From NCBI RefSeq assembly GCF_000524195.1, contig NW_020170412.1, forward strand, positions 720,417 to 784,416: 64,000 nucleotides of DNA, given 5' to 3'. A program made the position numbers and the translations under genes. The stretch's first letter is position 1; the number at the start of each line of letters is the position of its first letter. The stretch comes from Echinococcus granulosus. Lineage: Eukaryota; Platyhelminthes; Cestoda; Cyclophyllidea; Taeniidae. Of this stretch, positions 1 through 18,643 are shown one piece after another. The notes under the pieces were generated by a model. The model made no database searches, had not been told where the DNA came from, and saw only the letters and a program-made list of their open reading frames with translations.

Positions 1-3000
1 GTTAGATTTTTATTTTTCCGATGCTACTCATCCACAGCACAAATAAGTAGTATCTTGCTTCGTCGAGGAGTCGAGATGGCGTGAAGTTGACTCATCACCT
101 TTTTCTGAACTATCACGCTATGGGCCAGCAAAAAGCTATTTTTTTAAGATGGCTTTTCAGTATGTGATTGCGATCGCCGTGGAAACACCTCGCCACCATC
201 AGCCGCCATTTCATTGGTCAGTTAGACAATTAGCACTCGGACCATCAAACCAATCAAAATAGTTGTGACTTTTTGAAAAGAGAAAGCCAGAAAAAAGTTT
301 AATCGTCTTCAAATCAAAGTCTTTTGGCTAAACGCAAGCAATCTGTTTGCGACACACGAGTTGCTGCAACCAGTTATCATACACCGGCGTGGGGCACCGC
401 AAGTCACGTATTTGCGAGTCTGATGGCTAACACACTAATGGGCAAGTCAGGAGATAAATGACTAGTTAAATAATTAAGGTGGATAGTTTTGTTTATCGTG
501 AACTCAAAACCATCATTAAAAAAAGGCGATTTTAAAGTAGTAAACCTCGCGCTGGTTCTGAACACATATGGTTAACTTACGGAGCAAAAGGGAAGCGACA
601 TCGTAGCGCAGTCAACCTCTGCATAGTTCTGGCACCTTTTCTTATTAAAAATCGCCATCCGGTCGGACTTTCTTTAAATAGTTGCAAGTAGAACCCAAAA
701 TAGGGCTGCAAGTTGGCATGCGTCTCTATCTAAACTCGCCAGTAACCATACACGAGGTATGTTTGACAACCTTGGCATTTAAATTTGCGTGCAGCCATTT
801 TGAGAGGAAAAACGCAAATCTTAACAAATTTCTGCATGTATTTTAATGCTTTATTTTGGAGATTTCATTCGTTTGCTTATGCAAGATGCCAGTCTAAAAC
901 AGCTCCCCTTGCTCCGCCTCCTCCAGTAGCTTCAAGGGGATAGGTGCTAAAGAGAGGAGGTAAGGTTGCTAAGAATCATATCCTGCTAGATGGACTGTTT
1001 TGATGCTAAAAATGACGTCCACCGAATAAACATTGTTCTGCCACGTGAATAGCTCCTCCGAATGGTGCATACTTGGAAACACTACTACCTGAAAGGTCAT
1101 AGCTTCCAGGGGGTCCGCACGTGACAATTGGAATGTTCATTTTGGCCCGGGTCTCTACGGTCTATAGAATGGTATGCGAAAATGTGGCTGCCCAGTGGCT
1201 TTATGAACCAATGCTATACTTTTCTCAAGTAACTGGTATGAGGCGTCATGAGTGGGAGCGCTACATTGGAGTGCCCTAAACAGAGCTCCTGACTTTGTTG
1301 GCTAGACTGCTACGCCCGGATGGCACAGAAGGAAGCTGCCAAAAGTGGGCGGCAAAATTGGCGGGAATGTACAGTGGAATGGCTACTGGCGCCAGATGCA
1401 TGCTCAAAAATTTTCCTTAATCTCCACGCTTGCACAGGGGCCAGTATCCAAGCATGACCACCCTCGGACAAAATTTAAGAAAGGCCTTTACTGTGAGCAC
1501 TTGCGGAAATGGCGCTCCTCCTCCTTATTTTGCCTTTCAGAAAGTGACCCTCTACAAACGATCGGCACACTGGAGATGTTAGGAGCAGAACTACGTCCAC
1601 CAAAGCAGTTCCTTCTGTAGACGAGGCGGCATTCAACTATCCCGCTGGTGAGGTGATAGCATATCAATTCTCAATCAGACAAGCGATATCACAGTGAGCA
1701 CCCACGCCGTTCCTCAAAAGAAGGAGAATTTCGCGGGGCAAGAGGTATTTGCTGCAGTTGTGTGTTTATCTACAAGGGCCCTTTATTCACCCCCTCCACT
1801 GCATGGAGTCACAAACGTGTCTGCGGTCAACCAACAGACTTGAAAATTCAAGCAAGAGGAAGCGCAAGTTGGGTCTAATTTTTTTGCTTAAAGCAAATTA
1901 CAAAACGCAATATTTGTGCAAATGAGACGAGCTGCCTTCCTATTCGCCTGGCATGCGAAGGCATGTCAGGTATCTGTACATTCTACGCCCGGATGCCATT
2001 TTTCGGCAATAGCCTCTTCTGCCATAAAATAGACAAAATTCCTTCTTCGCCCTCGTCTGCTGTGCGTCTCAGTTGTTAAAAAAGGGGATTAAAGGGCCTA
2101 TCTTAAGGTGGACCTGAATAACTAGGGGAAGTGACTTGACTAAGCACATCTAAATGCGCATATTTTTAATATTTTGTAGGAATTTAGCCCCCTTGCAGAG
2201 GCACACTTAATTGCATGATTGGCAGTTTCAATCAAGCCACTTCCTCCCTTACGTTTGCCTGCACGTAGGAAGGGAGGGCTGTGTTCACATTGGAGTTGCG
2301 TTGAGGCAAGTCATGCCTGCAAAAATGGTTAATTCGACCGAGACCTGAGTTAGCATTCCTCTAAATGTTAATTTGTGAAGGCGAACACCGGAGCGCGCAC
2401 AAAACAGGCAGTGAGGCATGAATCTACCCCCTCAATATTCTTTTAGACAGCGTTGGTGATTACTCGGCCATTTAAACGTCAGGTTAATTTCAGTTACTTT
2501 TATGCCATGCAACCAGTGTACTTCGTGCAAATAAACCAAATCGGTGATTTTTCTTAAATTTTCCGGTTTTAAGAAAGAATGGAGACAATGAAGAGGGTCG
2601 AGTGCTTATTATTCAGGTTTTGAGTCCAGTCACTGAAATCGTTTCAAGAGCCATGGATGTACCTAGCAAGCGTTAACCGAAAGGCGTGAAAGCACAAGTT
2701 TGAAGTCCATTTTTAAGTAACGGCAATGGAGCACTTTAATAATTGAAGGGTTTCCCATTTGAATCAACTATGCACGAGTCTTGCACAAAATCCTGCAGAG
2801 GCTTTATTATTAACGAACAACTACTTATGTCAACTCAGGAGTTTAAAGCACTATTCATCGGAGCGGTAGGAAACACAGACGATTACCATCTTTAAAACGC
2901 ATACCTGACACAAACTACGCCACAAATTTCCATCTCAAAGACTGAAATTGCATGCCTACTTGGGGCTCACACGAGGAGGCGCATAAGGCTTAGCGACTTG

Positions 3001-4096
3001 GTAACTGCCAAGATGAGAATGGAAGGCACACTTCGAAAGAAAATTTTGCTAGGCTAGACCAATTATGTGTTTGATGTCGGTTTCGTGACTTGTTTTAAAT
3101 TTTCGCTAGTTTTCGGCTATTTTTCAACCCACAAATGCCTGGTAACGCGAAAGTTGCAATGAAAAAAAAAACAAATTGCTTCTATGCTTCCCTCCGACGC
3201 AAAGTGTAAAAGTCTATCAAACAAGAGGCAAAAATATGGCAAAAATCATGTCGCATTTGTAGATATTAATTACCCCTTTTAAGTGCAGGGCTATTGAAAA
3301 TAAAATATTTTAATTATAAAGTGATAGATATGATTTAACGTGGTGAAATCACTCCCCCGTTTCTTCTAATGGCTGAAATTATGTGTGGGGATATTTTATT
3401 TAACAAGTTCTTGAAGGTAACAGGAATTTCGCCCCAAATATTTTAGCGAGATTAACCAATTTGTTTACTGATGTCCTAGGCTTCATGGACAGAAAATTGC
3501 TGATATCATTCCAAATATCCCACATAATTAATGGGAGAGGTATGTTTAAAGAGCATGAGAGTATCATCAGGAAATTCATTTTATGCAGGCAATTTTTTAA
3601 GAAAGTTGTTAATAAGTCTGGCCACCACGCAAAATAATATTCTGCCCCATTTGTCCTAACATGGAAGTATCAAGGGCCAGAATCCAAAGTAATAAAAGCA
3701 TCCAAAAATCATGTCAATTGTCCAGAATCATACGAGCTCTACCATTCCAATAAATGATACATGCATTGGATCAAGCGCAAAATGTGGTCACTTCAAATCA
3801 CCAAAGCTCCGGGGAATTTGCTGTTGTTGCGAGACGTTAAAAGAAGCTTTTTTGCGCCTATAGCGGCAACGAATGATAATTAAAACCTTATAACCTTTGC
3901 TCTGAAAGCATTTCAAATACCCAACTGTAAATATTGACATAAAATGATAAATCTGGACATGGACACTACAGATTGAACGCAAGTAAGTTAGCTTCTATTT
4001 ATAAATTGGTGGAGCAGATGAATTGGGATAAACAAATAACATTAACTGGACTAAGGGCAGTAAAACTCGGGCAGGTTGGAAAAAAACGAGACTCAC
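1..4096. other. No supportable gene
   Basis: AT-rich sequence with frequent stops in all frames. The one longer frame (1345-1620, +) has no splice context or recognisable motif. Exons downstream of 4097-4352 might be hidden here but I could not identify any. Confidence 0.5.
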
Positions 4097-4352
4097 ATAA
4101 AATTTCATTGTCCAAATCGGGTGGAAGTAGACTCCCGAGACTGAGATTGCTTAGAGCGTCCTCCGAGCGGTATGAGGCGATGCTGCAATTGCGAGAGTAA
4201 CTGCGACCCGATGGGGGAAGTGTGAGTAACTGCATACTTGGTCGGTCCCGGGGCAACGGCGACTCGGGTGATCCCGGTGACTCCAAGTTGCGTGTCATGA
4301 TGGAAGGGACGGTGGCAGTCTTGTGCAAGAAATCATCGCCTTTTAGGGCCAT
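4097..4352 (-). CDS. Candidate first exon of an unrecognised minus-strand gene
   Basis: A 229-codon open frame crosses 3999-4688 on the minus strand. Its most protein-like part runs from an ATG at 4352 (a second ATG is at 4298) to a strong donor (TTAT/gtgagtc) at 4097, phase 1. The translation is Ser/Pro/Leu-rich, with SYSRNCSIASYRSEDALSN followed by LSLGSLLPPDLDNEI, typical of a flexible N-terminal region. I found no convincing next exon towards position 1. The longer frame upstream of 4352 has poorer composition and overlaps a plus-strand frame, so I leave it out. Function unknown. Confidence 0.4.
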
Positions 4353-5711
4353 TTTCTTATCCCGCCTTTCCCTTAAACATGGTTTCCCCTCATTTTCCTT
4401 CGTTTGTCCGTTCCCTTGTCCTCGTTTTATCTGGTTCACTTTCTCTGGACGAGCCTGCGTGCGCGTGCACACGTGTGTGTGCATGCTCTCTTCCCATTGG
4501 TCGCTGCCCATTAACCAACCTGGACTAATCTGATGGGCCTCAGTCCTGCTTAAAATCACTGTGGTGACCTTTTGACGCGGGGCACTTACAGCTGTGAAAT
4601 ACGTCTGTATCGTCTGTGATAGGAAAATAATAGCTAAACAGATAGATGGGGGTGAAATTACTGTTTGCTTTGCATCGGTCGTACGCATTGATCCCCTGGA
4701 CCTAAACCGACGCGAATGGATACAATCTAGGTGGAATATTGGCCCACGCCGTAGCCTTCTGATTAAAGGACTTTTGATGAGAAATAACTTTCCTATTTAT
4801 TCCGGTGCCATGCAAGCAAACGAATGTGCTATTGGTTATCCTCAAAGGATCCACCCACTACCAGCCCACACACCTAAGGGACACACCGATCCCTGCCCAG
4901 AATATGACCAGGCTTGCTTTATATGTTTATGTAATGACAGAATGAAGGCGCACTTTTCCACCCCAAGATTCAAACACTTGCGACTGAGGCCCACCACCTT
5001 GATAAAACTTGAACGATTGCATAAGGGCTACTGCTTCACAGAAAGCGGTGGGAGGAAAGCGCTGTCAACACCGTGGAGGCTGTCATACCTCATGACACCT
5101 CGTTAGCCGCACCTACGAGAGGTATGACCCAGTCTCATTCCTAGTCTCCGCATTCCTCTGATGGCAATTTACCCCAACCTTAAGTGGATGTCATATTTTC
5201 TCTGTGTTAGACACCAGACAATCACATGAACAGAATGGGAATAGGAATGCGACTTTTCAGCTTACATAGGCAAAGTGTTTGTATTTGGTCGGAAAATGGT
5301 GATAGAGTTATGGGATTAGTTAATCTCTAGCGTAAAAACTTCACGCTACTGTCTGGTTAATTTATACATTCTCTCAATTCCTTGCTAAATCAGTTCAATG
5401 GTAGCTACGTCTACCTGCAGTTAAAGAGCTCGCACTTCTGCTTTCCATCATTTATGTATCATAGTTCATTTATTCGCATGCAAAAAAGTCATTCAATCAA
5501 GCAATCTGGGGTGTTACCTCCGACTAGACTTAGTAGCACCCTTCTGTGTAGTCCAACCAATGCAATAGAACATAGCTCAATCTCCTCAGAAGCAGAACAT
5601 TTTTTATGTAAAAGGTGTGGTTCCCTGTGAAACACCCTCTTAATAATGTCCTAAATAATATCTATGAAAATTGGAAAACAAGTCGCCATAGGTTTACACG
5701 TTCACAAACAG

Positions 5712-5729
5712 CGTCACGTATGTGTGACG
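5712..5729. repeat. Palindromic 18-mer, copy 1 (CGTCACGTATGTGTGACG)
   Basis: A near-perfect inverted repeat with arms CGTCAC/GTGACG. It is one of five closely similar sites with both arms; the others are at 38718-38735, 48370-48387, 49773-49790 and 54474-54491. A site at 56348-56357 has only the right arm. Confidence 0.75.
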
Positions 5730-6924
5730 ACTGGTCTTTCTTACGCCTTTATGAGTGAGCATAAGGGCGATTTGATTGTCCTACGGGTAGGCACCTGATG
5801 GAAGATGGTCATAAAGTGCGATAAATTGCACCAGAAGTGACCTTTTTAAAGGTCACGCATTAGGGTATAAGTGGCAGGTCTAGAAATAGGTCAGGCGGGT
5901 CAATTGGCCCCACTCGTTTCGTTAACGGGAGCATTTTGGACATAAATGGAGTTAATGCCACCATAATCGATGCAGATGATAGCAAAAGCCCGTGTTTATG
6001 ACAGGAAATGGCAGGTCGGTTGAGCCTCAGCTGTGGGGGAGCTCATTTACCGTAAGACTGGTTTCAAAGACCCATGTGTTTGAGGTACACTAAATGACTT
6101 TTTCCTCTTTTTTGCCTCATTTTTAAAATAGAGTTGCAAAAAAGCTCGGGCGACTTGGATCTACCACAGCTATAACATGACGATGGTGGAGGTTGGGTTA
6201 TGCATATGACCACGTGTTCCAGCAGTCAGTGAAGCTGAATTTAGGCCTTCAGTTCTCCGCGATTTGCTTTTATGTGGAGGTAGGGCACTCCGCTCAGGTC
6301 TGTCGTTTTCCAGGCCCTAGGTTAGGGGATAGTCATCCTGATTTCTTACTGACTTGGCCTCCTGCCCCTTCAGGGGTTTGGTACGAGAGTTCTGCCACCC
6401 AGAAATAGGGTTTTCCACTGCAACATTCGCTTGTAAAATAGGTGAGAATTTTTACTGCAACCTTAGGTAAAGACATTAGTAGGGCTTATTTTTTGAAAAA
6501 CAAGGCACATTTTCCCACCCAAACGGCAGTCTGAGTGAACACCAATGCGACGCTTAACAGACTACTTTCGTAGTATTTTACTAAATAAAAAACTTTCCAA
6601 CTTCACCGGGATGCAGTAAACGGCGTAAAAGAGTGTTACTTAAACAAACACTACCTTTTGACAATTTCCAAGACTATTCTCTCCAGCCCATGAGATAATT
6701 GTTTAAAAAATGGGTTACAAACATAGTGGATGCAGTTCTACCGAAAGTGGCCTCAACCCCATCAAATGAGAATTTGAATTAACTACCATTGACCCTGACT
6801 TTCCTTAACAAGAAGAGACTGAAACAAATTGGTGCCTCGAAGGTGCTCAAGGCTCCGCCTTTGTATTGCTGCTGGTACGCAAGGCCTGCGGGCCATGACA
6901 GTAGTCCACTCAACCCTTCAGTAC

Positions 6925-7590
6925 GTCGGCAAGACACATTCTGACGACTTCATGGCGAACTCAGGGCACTACAGTGGTGACAGCGGAAGGCAAACACGAT
7001 CCCAAAGGGCAACTATTCTAATTCCTATGGCTGGGTTATAAATGCTGTGACGGGAGAAGGGCATGGGCTGCGGAGGGGCGAAGCCATGAAGACGCCAAAT
7101 AGAATGGTTGAGAAAGATGTCCACTTTTGACAACTACCCCAGTGCCGTGATCGGCAGTGAAGCTGTTAACAACCGAATCGACACTAGCCATGAACCAGCT
7201 GGAATAGTTTGTTACGGAGGTCTCTACGGCACCTGTAGGAAGATGTCAGTTAAGTGAATAAGCGATGCCCGCATCCATCTATCCGCTAGGTAGGTGGACA
7301 GAATCTAGGTAGATGTAAAGCTGGGCAACGCTGAGGTCAGAACAACGCGACACGGATGAACACGCTCAAAACCTATCCCCACGAGAGTATTTCAGTCTCT
7401 CTACTTTATGAAATGGCTGCTTTTAGGCCGGTGTTCTTACGACTATTGATGGACGTACGAGATGGTCTTCACATTCTCCCTTCCCCCAGTACAGCTAATA
7501 AACAAGATGGAATATCAGAGGCAGTAGAATCGCCAAGGGAGATCAGTGACATTGGAATTAGACATCTTCTTATTGGCAAGCAAAATTGAC
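6925..7590 (+). repeat. Repeat family 2, copy 1
   Basis: About 650 bp that can be aligned by eye to 62915-63545. Matching landmarks include GGCAAACACGATCC, GACAACTACCCCAGTGCCG, GGAATAGTTTGTTACGGAG, CTGCTTTTAGGCCGGTGTTC and CTTCTTATTGGCAAGC. The open frames here (for example 7356-7589) show no family signature. I read it as an old dispersed element without detectable protein. Confidence 0.6.
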
Positions 7591-9059
7591 TGCCGACGGG
7601 GTTGGTTCGTAGGCGGTTTTCTTCCTACAGTATCGACTCCGTTGTGTTGGCCGATGTAGGCGATTGACCAAAGGGAGCGCCGGATAAGACGCTCTTGGAT
7701 ACGGTCGCGCGGACGTTTTAGGCTCCGATTTTGCGCCTCAAATGAGAGCATGGCCTGCGGTCCAAGAGGGTCGCACCAGGCCGTTGCGTATGTTAGCGAT
7801 GCGCGTTTAGCTTTAAGGAAGACCTAGGACGCTACAGTATCTTGAATCCGTCTTTTGAACCCTTGGAATGCATATGTTGGTTGAACGGCGAATTTATTTT
7901 AGGGAGTACCCTGAGGGTTCGAATGTATCAGGGGTCGCGTCATATTTACAAAAAGGGTTTGGTCTTGTGCCACCCAAGACCAAAGACAGCCTTGCAAGGA
8001 GGGAGTTTTGTGCACAACTTGCCATTTGCAGGGATAATAGCCCAAAGGCTGGGCTAGTCGATATTAGACCAAGCATCAAAAAAGCTACTAATCTACATTC
8101 ATTTCTCCTTTCTGCTTTTCTCTAAGTTAACTGCTGTCCACCGGACCACATGGGACCCACTTAACTAGTAAAGCCTTGTACAAGTATCTTTTTTAAAGAA
8201 ACGAGGTTTGCACATAAGTACAGCACAAAGCTAAATAAGAGGGTCATTCAAATCGTACAAAGCTGAGATTGTTTTAGATAGTAGTAGGCTTCTTGGAGAG
8301 GAGAGACTTGTGATTATTAGCATTTTAACCCTGTTAATGGAAGTCATTTCAGATTCAGCCATCTTCAGCGGATGCTTGTCTTCTGTGAATTGATCGTCTG
8401 CTAATCAGTAGCAGAAACAAGGATAGGTTCTCACCACTGCCATCAGTACAGTGTCGCGAATTGCGGAAAGGTGGTACAACCTGTATAGACTACAGAGCTT
8501 TCTCAATCGGACATTGCAAGTTATTTCATAAAGGGGTCTATTTTCTAGAATAAACATCGGTAAATTAGGAAAACATTGACATCAGAAAGCGGCCTCAAGT
8601 GCTAAACAAAATCTAAGTACAACATACTTATAGTAATGTAAGTTTTTCACTCAAATCAATTTCCTGCATCATTAAATGTAATGGTACCACTGGAATTTAA
8701 TCTGCTTTACACAGGCTTCAGCCCGATTAGTAGAAAAATCGCATGATTCGAAAAGCTTATAAGAACAAAAATATTAAGGTTTAAGTGTAAAACTTTTAAA
8801 ATATAAATGAGCGAAAAATCCTTTAAATAAACAAAAAGAATCTTACCCAAGTGCGTGAGACCTAACTAGACGAGTATTTGCATGGTGGTTTTCAGGTTTG
8901 TAAAATCAAGTTATTTTGTAGATTTAATCCTAAGGTTAAATTCATGGCGTGACTGGCCCTAATTTGTTTCGCAGCTCACAGTTTTGCCACATGTTTGTTT
9001 ATATTGCCCCACGCGGAGGCTGGTTCGAATTTGCCCCTGAAATAGGATTTATGGCAAAT

Positions 9060-14460
<5,401 letters not shown>

Positions 14461-16460
14461 TTTCCACTTCGTCTATTCCGTCGAACTGTGCGTCATTCTC
14501 AGGATATTTACGTCTTGAATCTTCTCCATTTGCAGAGTCCTTCCAATCCCCCATTCACATGTGCTGATCCCTGTCTTCATTGGTACTTTTTATGTGGTCG
14601 TGCTTCACCAGATGCTTTCCAATATGGCGACAAACGTGTTTTTTTTTGTATTACACTTTATTTATGTTATTTGCTGGTAAATTCACCCTCAGATTTGGCC
14701 ACTTTCTTTTTCCCTCCGAATGTTGCAGTCCCTTTTTTGGTGGGGACTTGAGGTCACGATGAAGGGCGAAGTCCTCTCCTCTCTTAGTAATGGTTCAAAT
14801 GATGAGATATGAGTTTTTTGTTTGTTTTCTTAAAGGTATTCCTATAGCGGCTGTGGTTTTTACAGTGGAGCTCTTCTTCTCGAATAACCTCTTGGAAATA
14901 CTGAGTGGAGTTTCGAAGTTAGTTCCAATTGATAAGTAGGTTGTTTACTTCGCACGGCACTACCGCAGCAAAAAATCCTTAAAGTTGAGATGCATTATGA
15001 AGGATTTTGGCCTTTCCGTTATGTCATACAAAAATTGACTGTGAGAACAGAGTTTAGTCAGGACGCCTCCTATTAGTCGGTGTCAAGGTCGCCACATCGA
15101 CTCCGGTTTGCCTGACTTTGTCCGAGTTATTCCATAAAAGGAATTACAAAATCGGATTCTTTGGGAGCAGGATTTCATGACTTTTATGTCCACGACCCAA
15201 AAAAACGTTTAGTTTTATTATCTTTAGTCGGAAAGATCAATTCATTTCTATTCCGCGTGAGGGATGTTTCATACCAGGCACTTTGAAAGGTAGTTCCAAA
15301 CCCTCAGGCTCGTATAATTGGCAGCCACCCATTCCTGCCTGGCGAACCGAATAGCCTACCAATTTAGTGTGATAAGGCTTGGCATTCTTCCATGCAACGA
15401 GTCAGGAAGAGAGTACATAACTTGGAATGAAGGGGCAGTCTTGATTCACCCGCTTCTTCTTGGCAGGTGTATGTGCGATGGAGGAACGAATTTGCCCTCG
15501 GTAGCGGCATAAGCGCTTGGCGTGGTGGACTGAGAGCTACCCCTCGTAGAGTCGTGTGGGAGTGGGTTACTTAAGGCTTCACGTCCAGTATCGAGTAACC
15601 GTCGTATCGATACTTTTCTTAGGTCAGTTTTACGGTTTTCCCAGGCTCGAGGGCGTTAACTTTTGTCACAGTTATTCATTTAATGGAAGTAAACGAGCTA
15701 GATTTCTGAAGATTAAACGAAGACCTTTTTTTTGAGTGGAACAGATTCAGCCTTAGGGTTGGTTACTGGTCTTTAGTTCCATTTCATCTCCACTGAACGC
15801 CTCAAATCTACTCAATGCTTCCTTTACTTACAATGATTTGAGTAGTAGTACCGACCGTATAATCCCTCAAATTCGTGTGTATACCCCTTAGCACGCATCA
15901 GCCTGACGTTTAGCATATGTAAGATTATTTTTGTCACGTATAAGCTTTAAAGTGGATAATCTTCCATGGTATCCGGATTACCACCACCAACATTCACAAA
16001 CCCACCATTTGTGCTAGCATTTATAGAAGCATTATCAAAGCATCCTTTTCTGGCATCAGTGCAATCTGTCATGGGAATATGTAGAAGTAAGGGAGACGGT
16101 AAGATTTTCTATAAAGTTGTAAGAGAACACTGACGCTTTCTCCTTCGCTTAGCCGAATTTGAACATAAGGAACGAGAGGCCTTGGTAGGTGATGTAGCAG
16201 AAACCCTGTGGATCATGCTCGAAGTGGCTGAAACGGAGGAAAGTAAAGGAGAATGCTTAGAACTTAATACCAAAATCACGATTCTATTTTGCCTCCATTT
16301 TTGGCACGCAAAAATTAAAACTGTTCGCCCCCTTTGCTGATACCGTACCCGCATGGAGCGACCGATTCTTGACACCAATGAAACCCCAAACGCCAATTAG
16401 TAGAAGTCACATGGCGCTCGGGTGGGTGGGTTAAAGTACGGAAATTGTAAAGTGAGTTGT
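14461..16460. other. 3' flank of PHAF1, no gene seen
   Basis: Several short plus-strand frames (14358-14762, 15318-15512) are the read-through of the last PHAF1 exon or lack splice support. Confidence 0.5.
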
Positions 16461-16656
16461 AATACGATAGTGGTTTATCACTCAGTTCCGGTGAGGCGCC
16501 ACTTTTGTACTTCGAATTAGCCCCCTTGTACCTCGCTGGGTGGGCATGGCTTTTTGGGCCATGCCAATAGCCCAGACACCTTCTCCGTGCTGAATATATA
16601 TATTCTGCATGAGTATTGTGTCTTCTTTCGTCTTCAGGGAGTCCCGGGACGCTACA
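16461..16656 (+). repeat. Interspersed repeat family 1, copy A (near full length)
   Basis: About 196 bp containing the landmarks ATACGATAGTGGTTTATCA, GCGCCACTTTTGTACTT, CTCGCTGGGTGGGC, CACCTTCTCCGTGCTGAATA and TGTCTTCTTTCGTCTTCAGG. The same order recurs at five other places in this window. No coding capacity is seen; size suggests a SINE-like or non-autonomous element (inference). Confidence 0.88.
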
Positions 16657-17565
16657 GAGTGGGCCATAACTCCAGAAATTCCGATATACGGTTGCATTTC
16701 AATAGATCATCACGAGTAAATTCGATTTCTTTGCCTTGCGCAGTAGTCCTACAATGATTTCTTTGAATAAAAAGGCTGGTACTTGTATTTGTCTATTAAA
16801 AAACAACAAATCGGATTTTAGAAAACTATTTAAGCGTGAAACTTTACAGTACTAATTTGCAGATGGCTCCTACCGTAAGGAGTCGACTCCCATTCCAAAA
16901 GTGAACATCAAGTAGGATTCTAATCAGTAGAATTTGATTAACCCAGAAGTTATTTAACTAAATTTTGCAGAATCGACTTGGTGGCTCCAGCTGTATAGTT
17001 CCCCACATTAGCCCTCTTAACACACAAATTAACTATAATTCGGGGAGAAAATTAAATACAATAAACAATGCACCGAATGCCTAATGGCTAGGAAGGTGTT
17101 TTAATTCTTTTAAAAGTATTCTTTGATAACGTTATTTAGGTGACGCTGAATCGCTGTAAAAGTGTGATGAAAAAGCTTTACATCTAAAAGGCTATTACGA
17201 ACATAAATTGATGCCAACACCTTACCTGTGGTTTGATCATTAGAACTAATAAAATGAAATTTTTATCGTAAAAAAATTTAAGTTATGGTTCTAAGCCTAA
17301 AACAACTTATCCTTATTTGTTATAATTAATCGGAATTTTGAAACTGTGAGGAATTCTGTTTGCTACAAAAACTAAGTTAGGGTGAGGCTTGTAGGTACCG
17401 ATATTTAAGCGTGTCTCGCATGGATCGTTTAGAATCCCTGAGGACTTTGTGGGGACATTCTTAACATTAAAAAATAGCTATGACTATGTGGCTTCCCGTT
17501 CCCTCTGTGTTTCACGGTATCCTCTACTACGGTTTATTTTGGCGCGCTTGCATTCCCTCACCTAC
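16657..17565. other. Downstream of the dynein light chain exons
   Basis: AT-rich. I searched the minus strand by eye for the LC8 C-terminal exon (FIYFY-like) and did not find it. Confidence 0.5.
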
Positions 17566-17801
17566 CTTCCGAAGTAGTCGCCGATGATAACATGCCAAGT
17601 GGGACCAAATTCGTCCTCAAGACGCGTCCTTAACGCTGTGCACATGTCCTCTGGATCGTCGTAATTATGGTACACCTGGCGCACATAGTAGAGGAAGTCG
17701 GCCTCCACATTTTCATCCAGGGATTTTCGGAGGAATCGAGGCTTAGACGAATGATCACTGGATGGGCCCGTGATACAGCATGTCTGACGGTAGTTAGACA
17801 T
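17566..17801 (-). CDS. LC8-type dynein light chain, first exon (copy 1)
   Basis: LC8-type light chains dimerise and hold cargo on dynein and other complexes; flatworms have many, often tegumental (established knowledge). The exon starts at the ATG at 17801. After a divergent 20-residue leader it shows the family helix (VEADFLYYVRQVYHN), the acidic turn DDPEDMCTAL, then FGPTWHVIIGDYFG, which corresponds to the LC8 signature around YNPTWHCIVGRNFG. It ends in phase 2 at a GT donor (GGAAG/gtaggtg), the same point as in the neighbouring copy. The C-terminal strands (FIYFY..AILLF in LC8) should be on a further exon, and I could not find them by eye. Reading straight through the donor gives an immediate stop. 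It could therefore be a spliced gene with a diverged tail or a truncated copy. Confidence 0.78.
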
Positions 17802-18416
17802 GATTCGACATCACATCTGCCTCTTCTCTCACCTCTATTCTTTCACACCTTCCGCCTGTGCACACATTCACGCACCACCGCACTCTGATTGGTCTCCGCG
17901 TGGTGCCATTATCGACTTACTCGAGTGTGATGTGCGTGTGCGCGCTCCTCTCTGTCTGCCAAATTCGCTCTGAATGACACTTGGTTAATTGAATCCACCG
18001 AATTAACTGGTGACGAATTAATGTGCTTGTGTCTTTAAGTGGTCTTACCATGAGTACGCTCTCTGCTTCATCCACTCTAGTTGTATTAGGCTTGGAAAGG
18101 TGCTTCATGCATTAAATAAACTTTTTTGAGGGAATACGGAAATCGTTTTGGAGGGAAGGTCGTGAGTAATGGAGACAGTTTAGCATGGTGTTCATTCGAA
18201 TTTACGGCGTCCTCGGGATGTTTACTCATTTGTGAAAGGATTAGGCAAAAATTCTCAATATGTGGTTTTCTAAAAACTTGTATTTTGCACTGATTAGGTG
18301 TATCGCCGTTTTATTAGCTAGGTTGCATTTTGAGTTTGCGAGGCAAGAAGCAAAAATCCAGTAGCCGAGTTGTGGTTACCACTGCTTAAAATAGGTGACT
18401 TGAAAAACCAACTGAC

Positions 18417-18643
18417 CTTCCAAATTCTGGGCCTACGACAACGTGCCACATTTGACCGAACTTCTGATCGAGGCACTGCTTAATGGCAGTGCAGAGGTCG
18501 ACGGGGTCAGTGTAGCATTGGCAGGCCTCGTAGACAGCTCGGAGGAAATAGGACTCCGCTTTCTCATCGAGGTCCATTCGCACGATCCGCGGTTTATTGG
18601 CGCATGACGTGGGGTCGGGATTGCTTCGACAGATGGTTTTCAT
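18417..18643 (-). CDS. LC8-type dynein light chain, first exon (copy 2)
   Basis: This is a paralogue of the exon 0.6 kb downstream, on the same strand. From the ATG at 18643 it has a short leader, then DLDEKAESYFLRAVYEACQC, DPVDLCTAIKQCLDQKFG and MWHVVVGPEFG, again matching the LC8 core. It ends in phase 2 at GGAAG/gtcagt, at the same codon as copy 1. A candidate continuation uses a 32- or 35-bp intron (acceptors taag/ or cag/) into a frame of about 21-24 codons ending in TAG. That tail lacks the canonical FIYFY strand, so I do not adopt it. The interval between the two copies holds no recognisable LC8 second exon, which leaves room for alternative first exons sharing one distant tail. No other function is suggested by the sequence. 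Confidence 0.78.

Larger units (their letters stand above)
4353..9059. other. Intergenic, one repeat and one palindrome
   Basis: Open frames such as 4594-5106 (+) and 7842-8125 (+) lack family motifs, and the first overlaps an equally open minus-strand frame. Contains the palindrome at 5712 and repeat family 2 at 6925-7590. The promoter of PHAF1 should lie near the right end but no diagnostic element is visible. Confidence 0.5.

Noticed and set aside
4594..5106. 170-codon plus-strand frame
   Set aside because: No motif, no splice context, and its start overlaps an equally long minus-strand frame. Possibly an old element, but not supportable as a gene.
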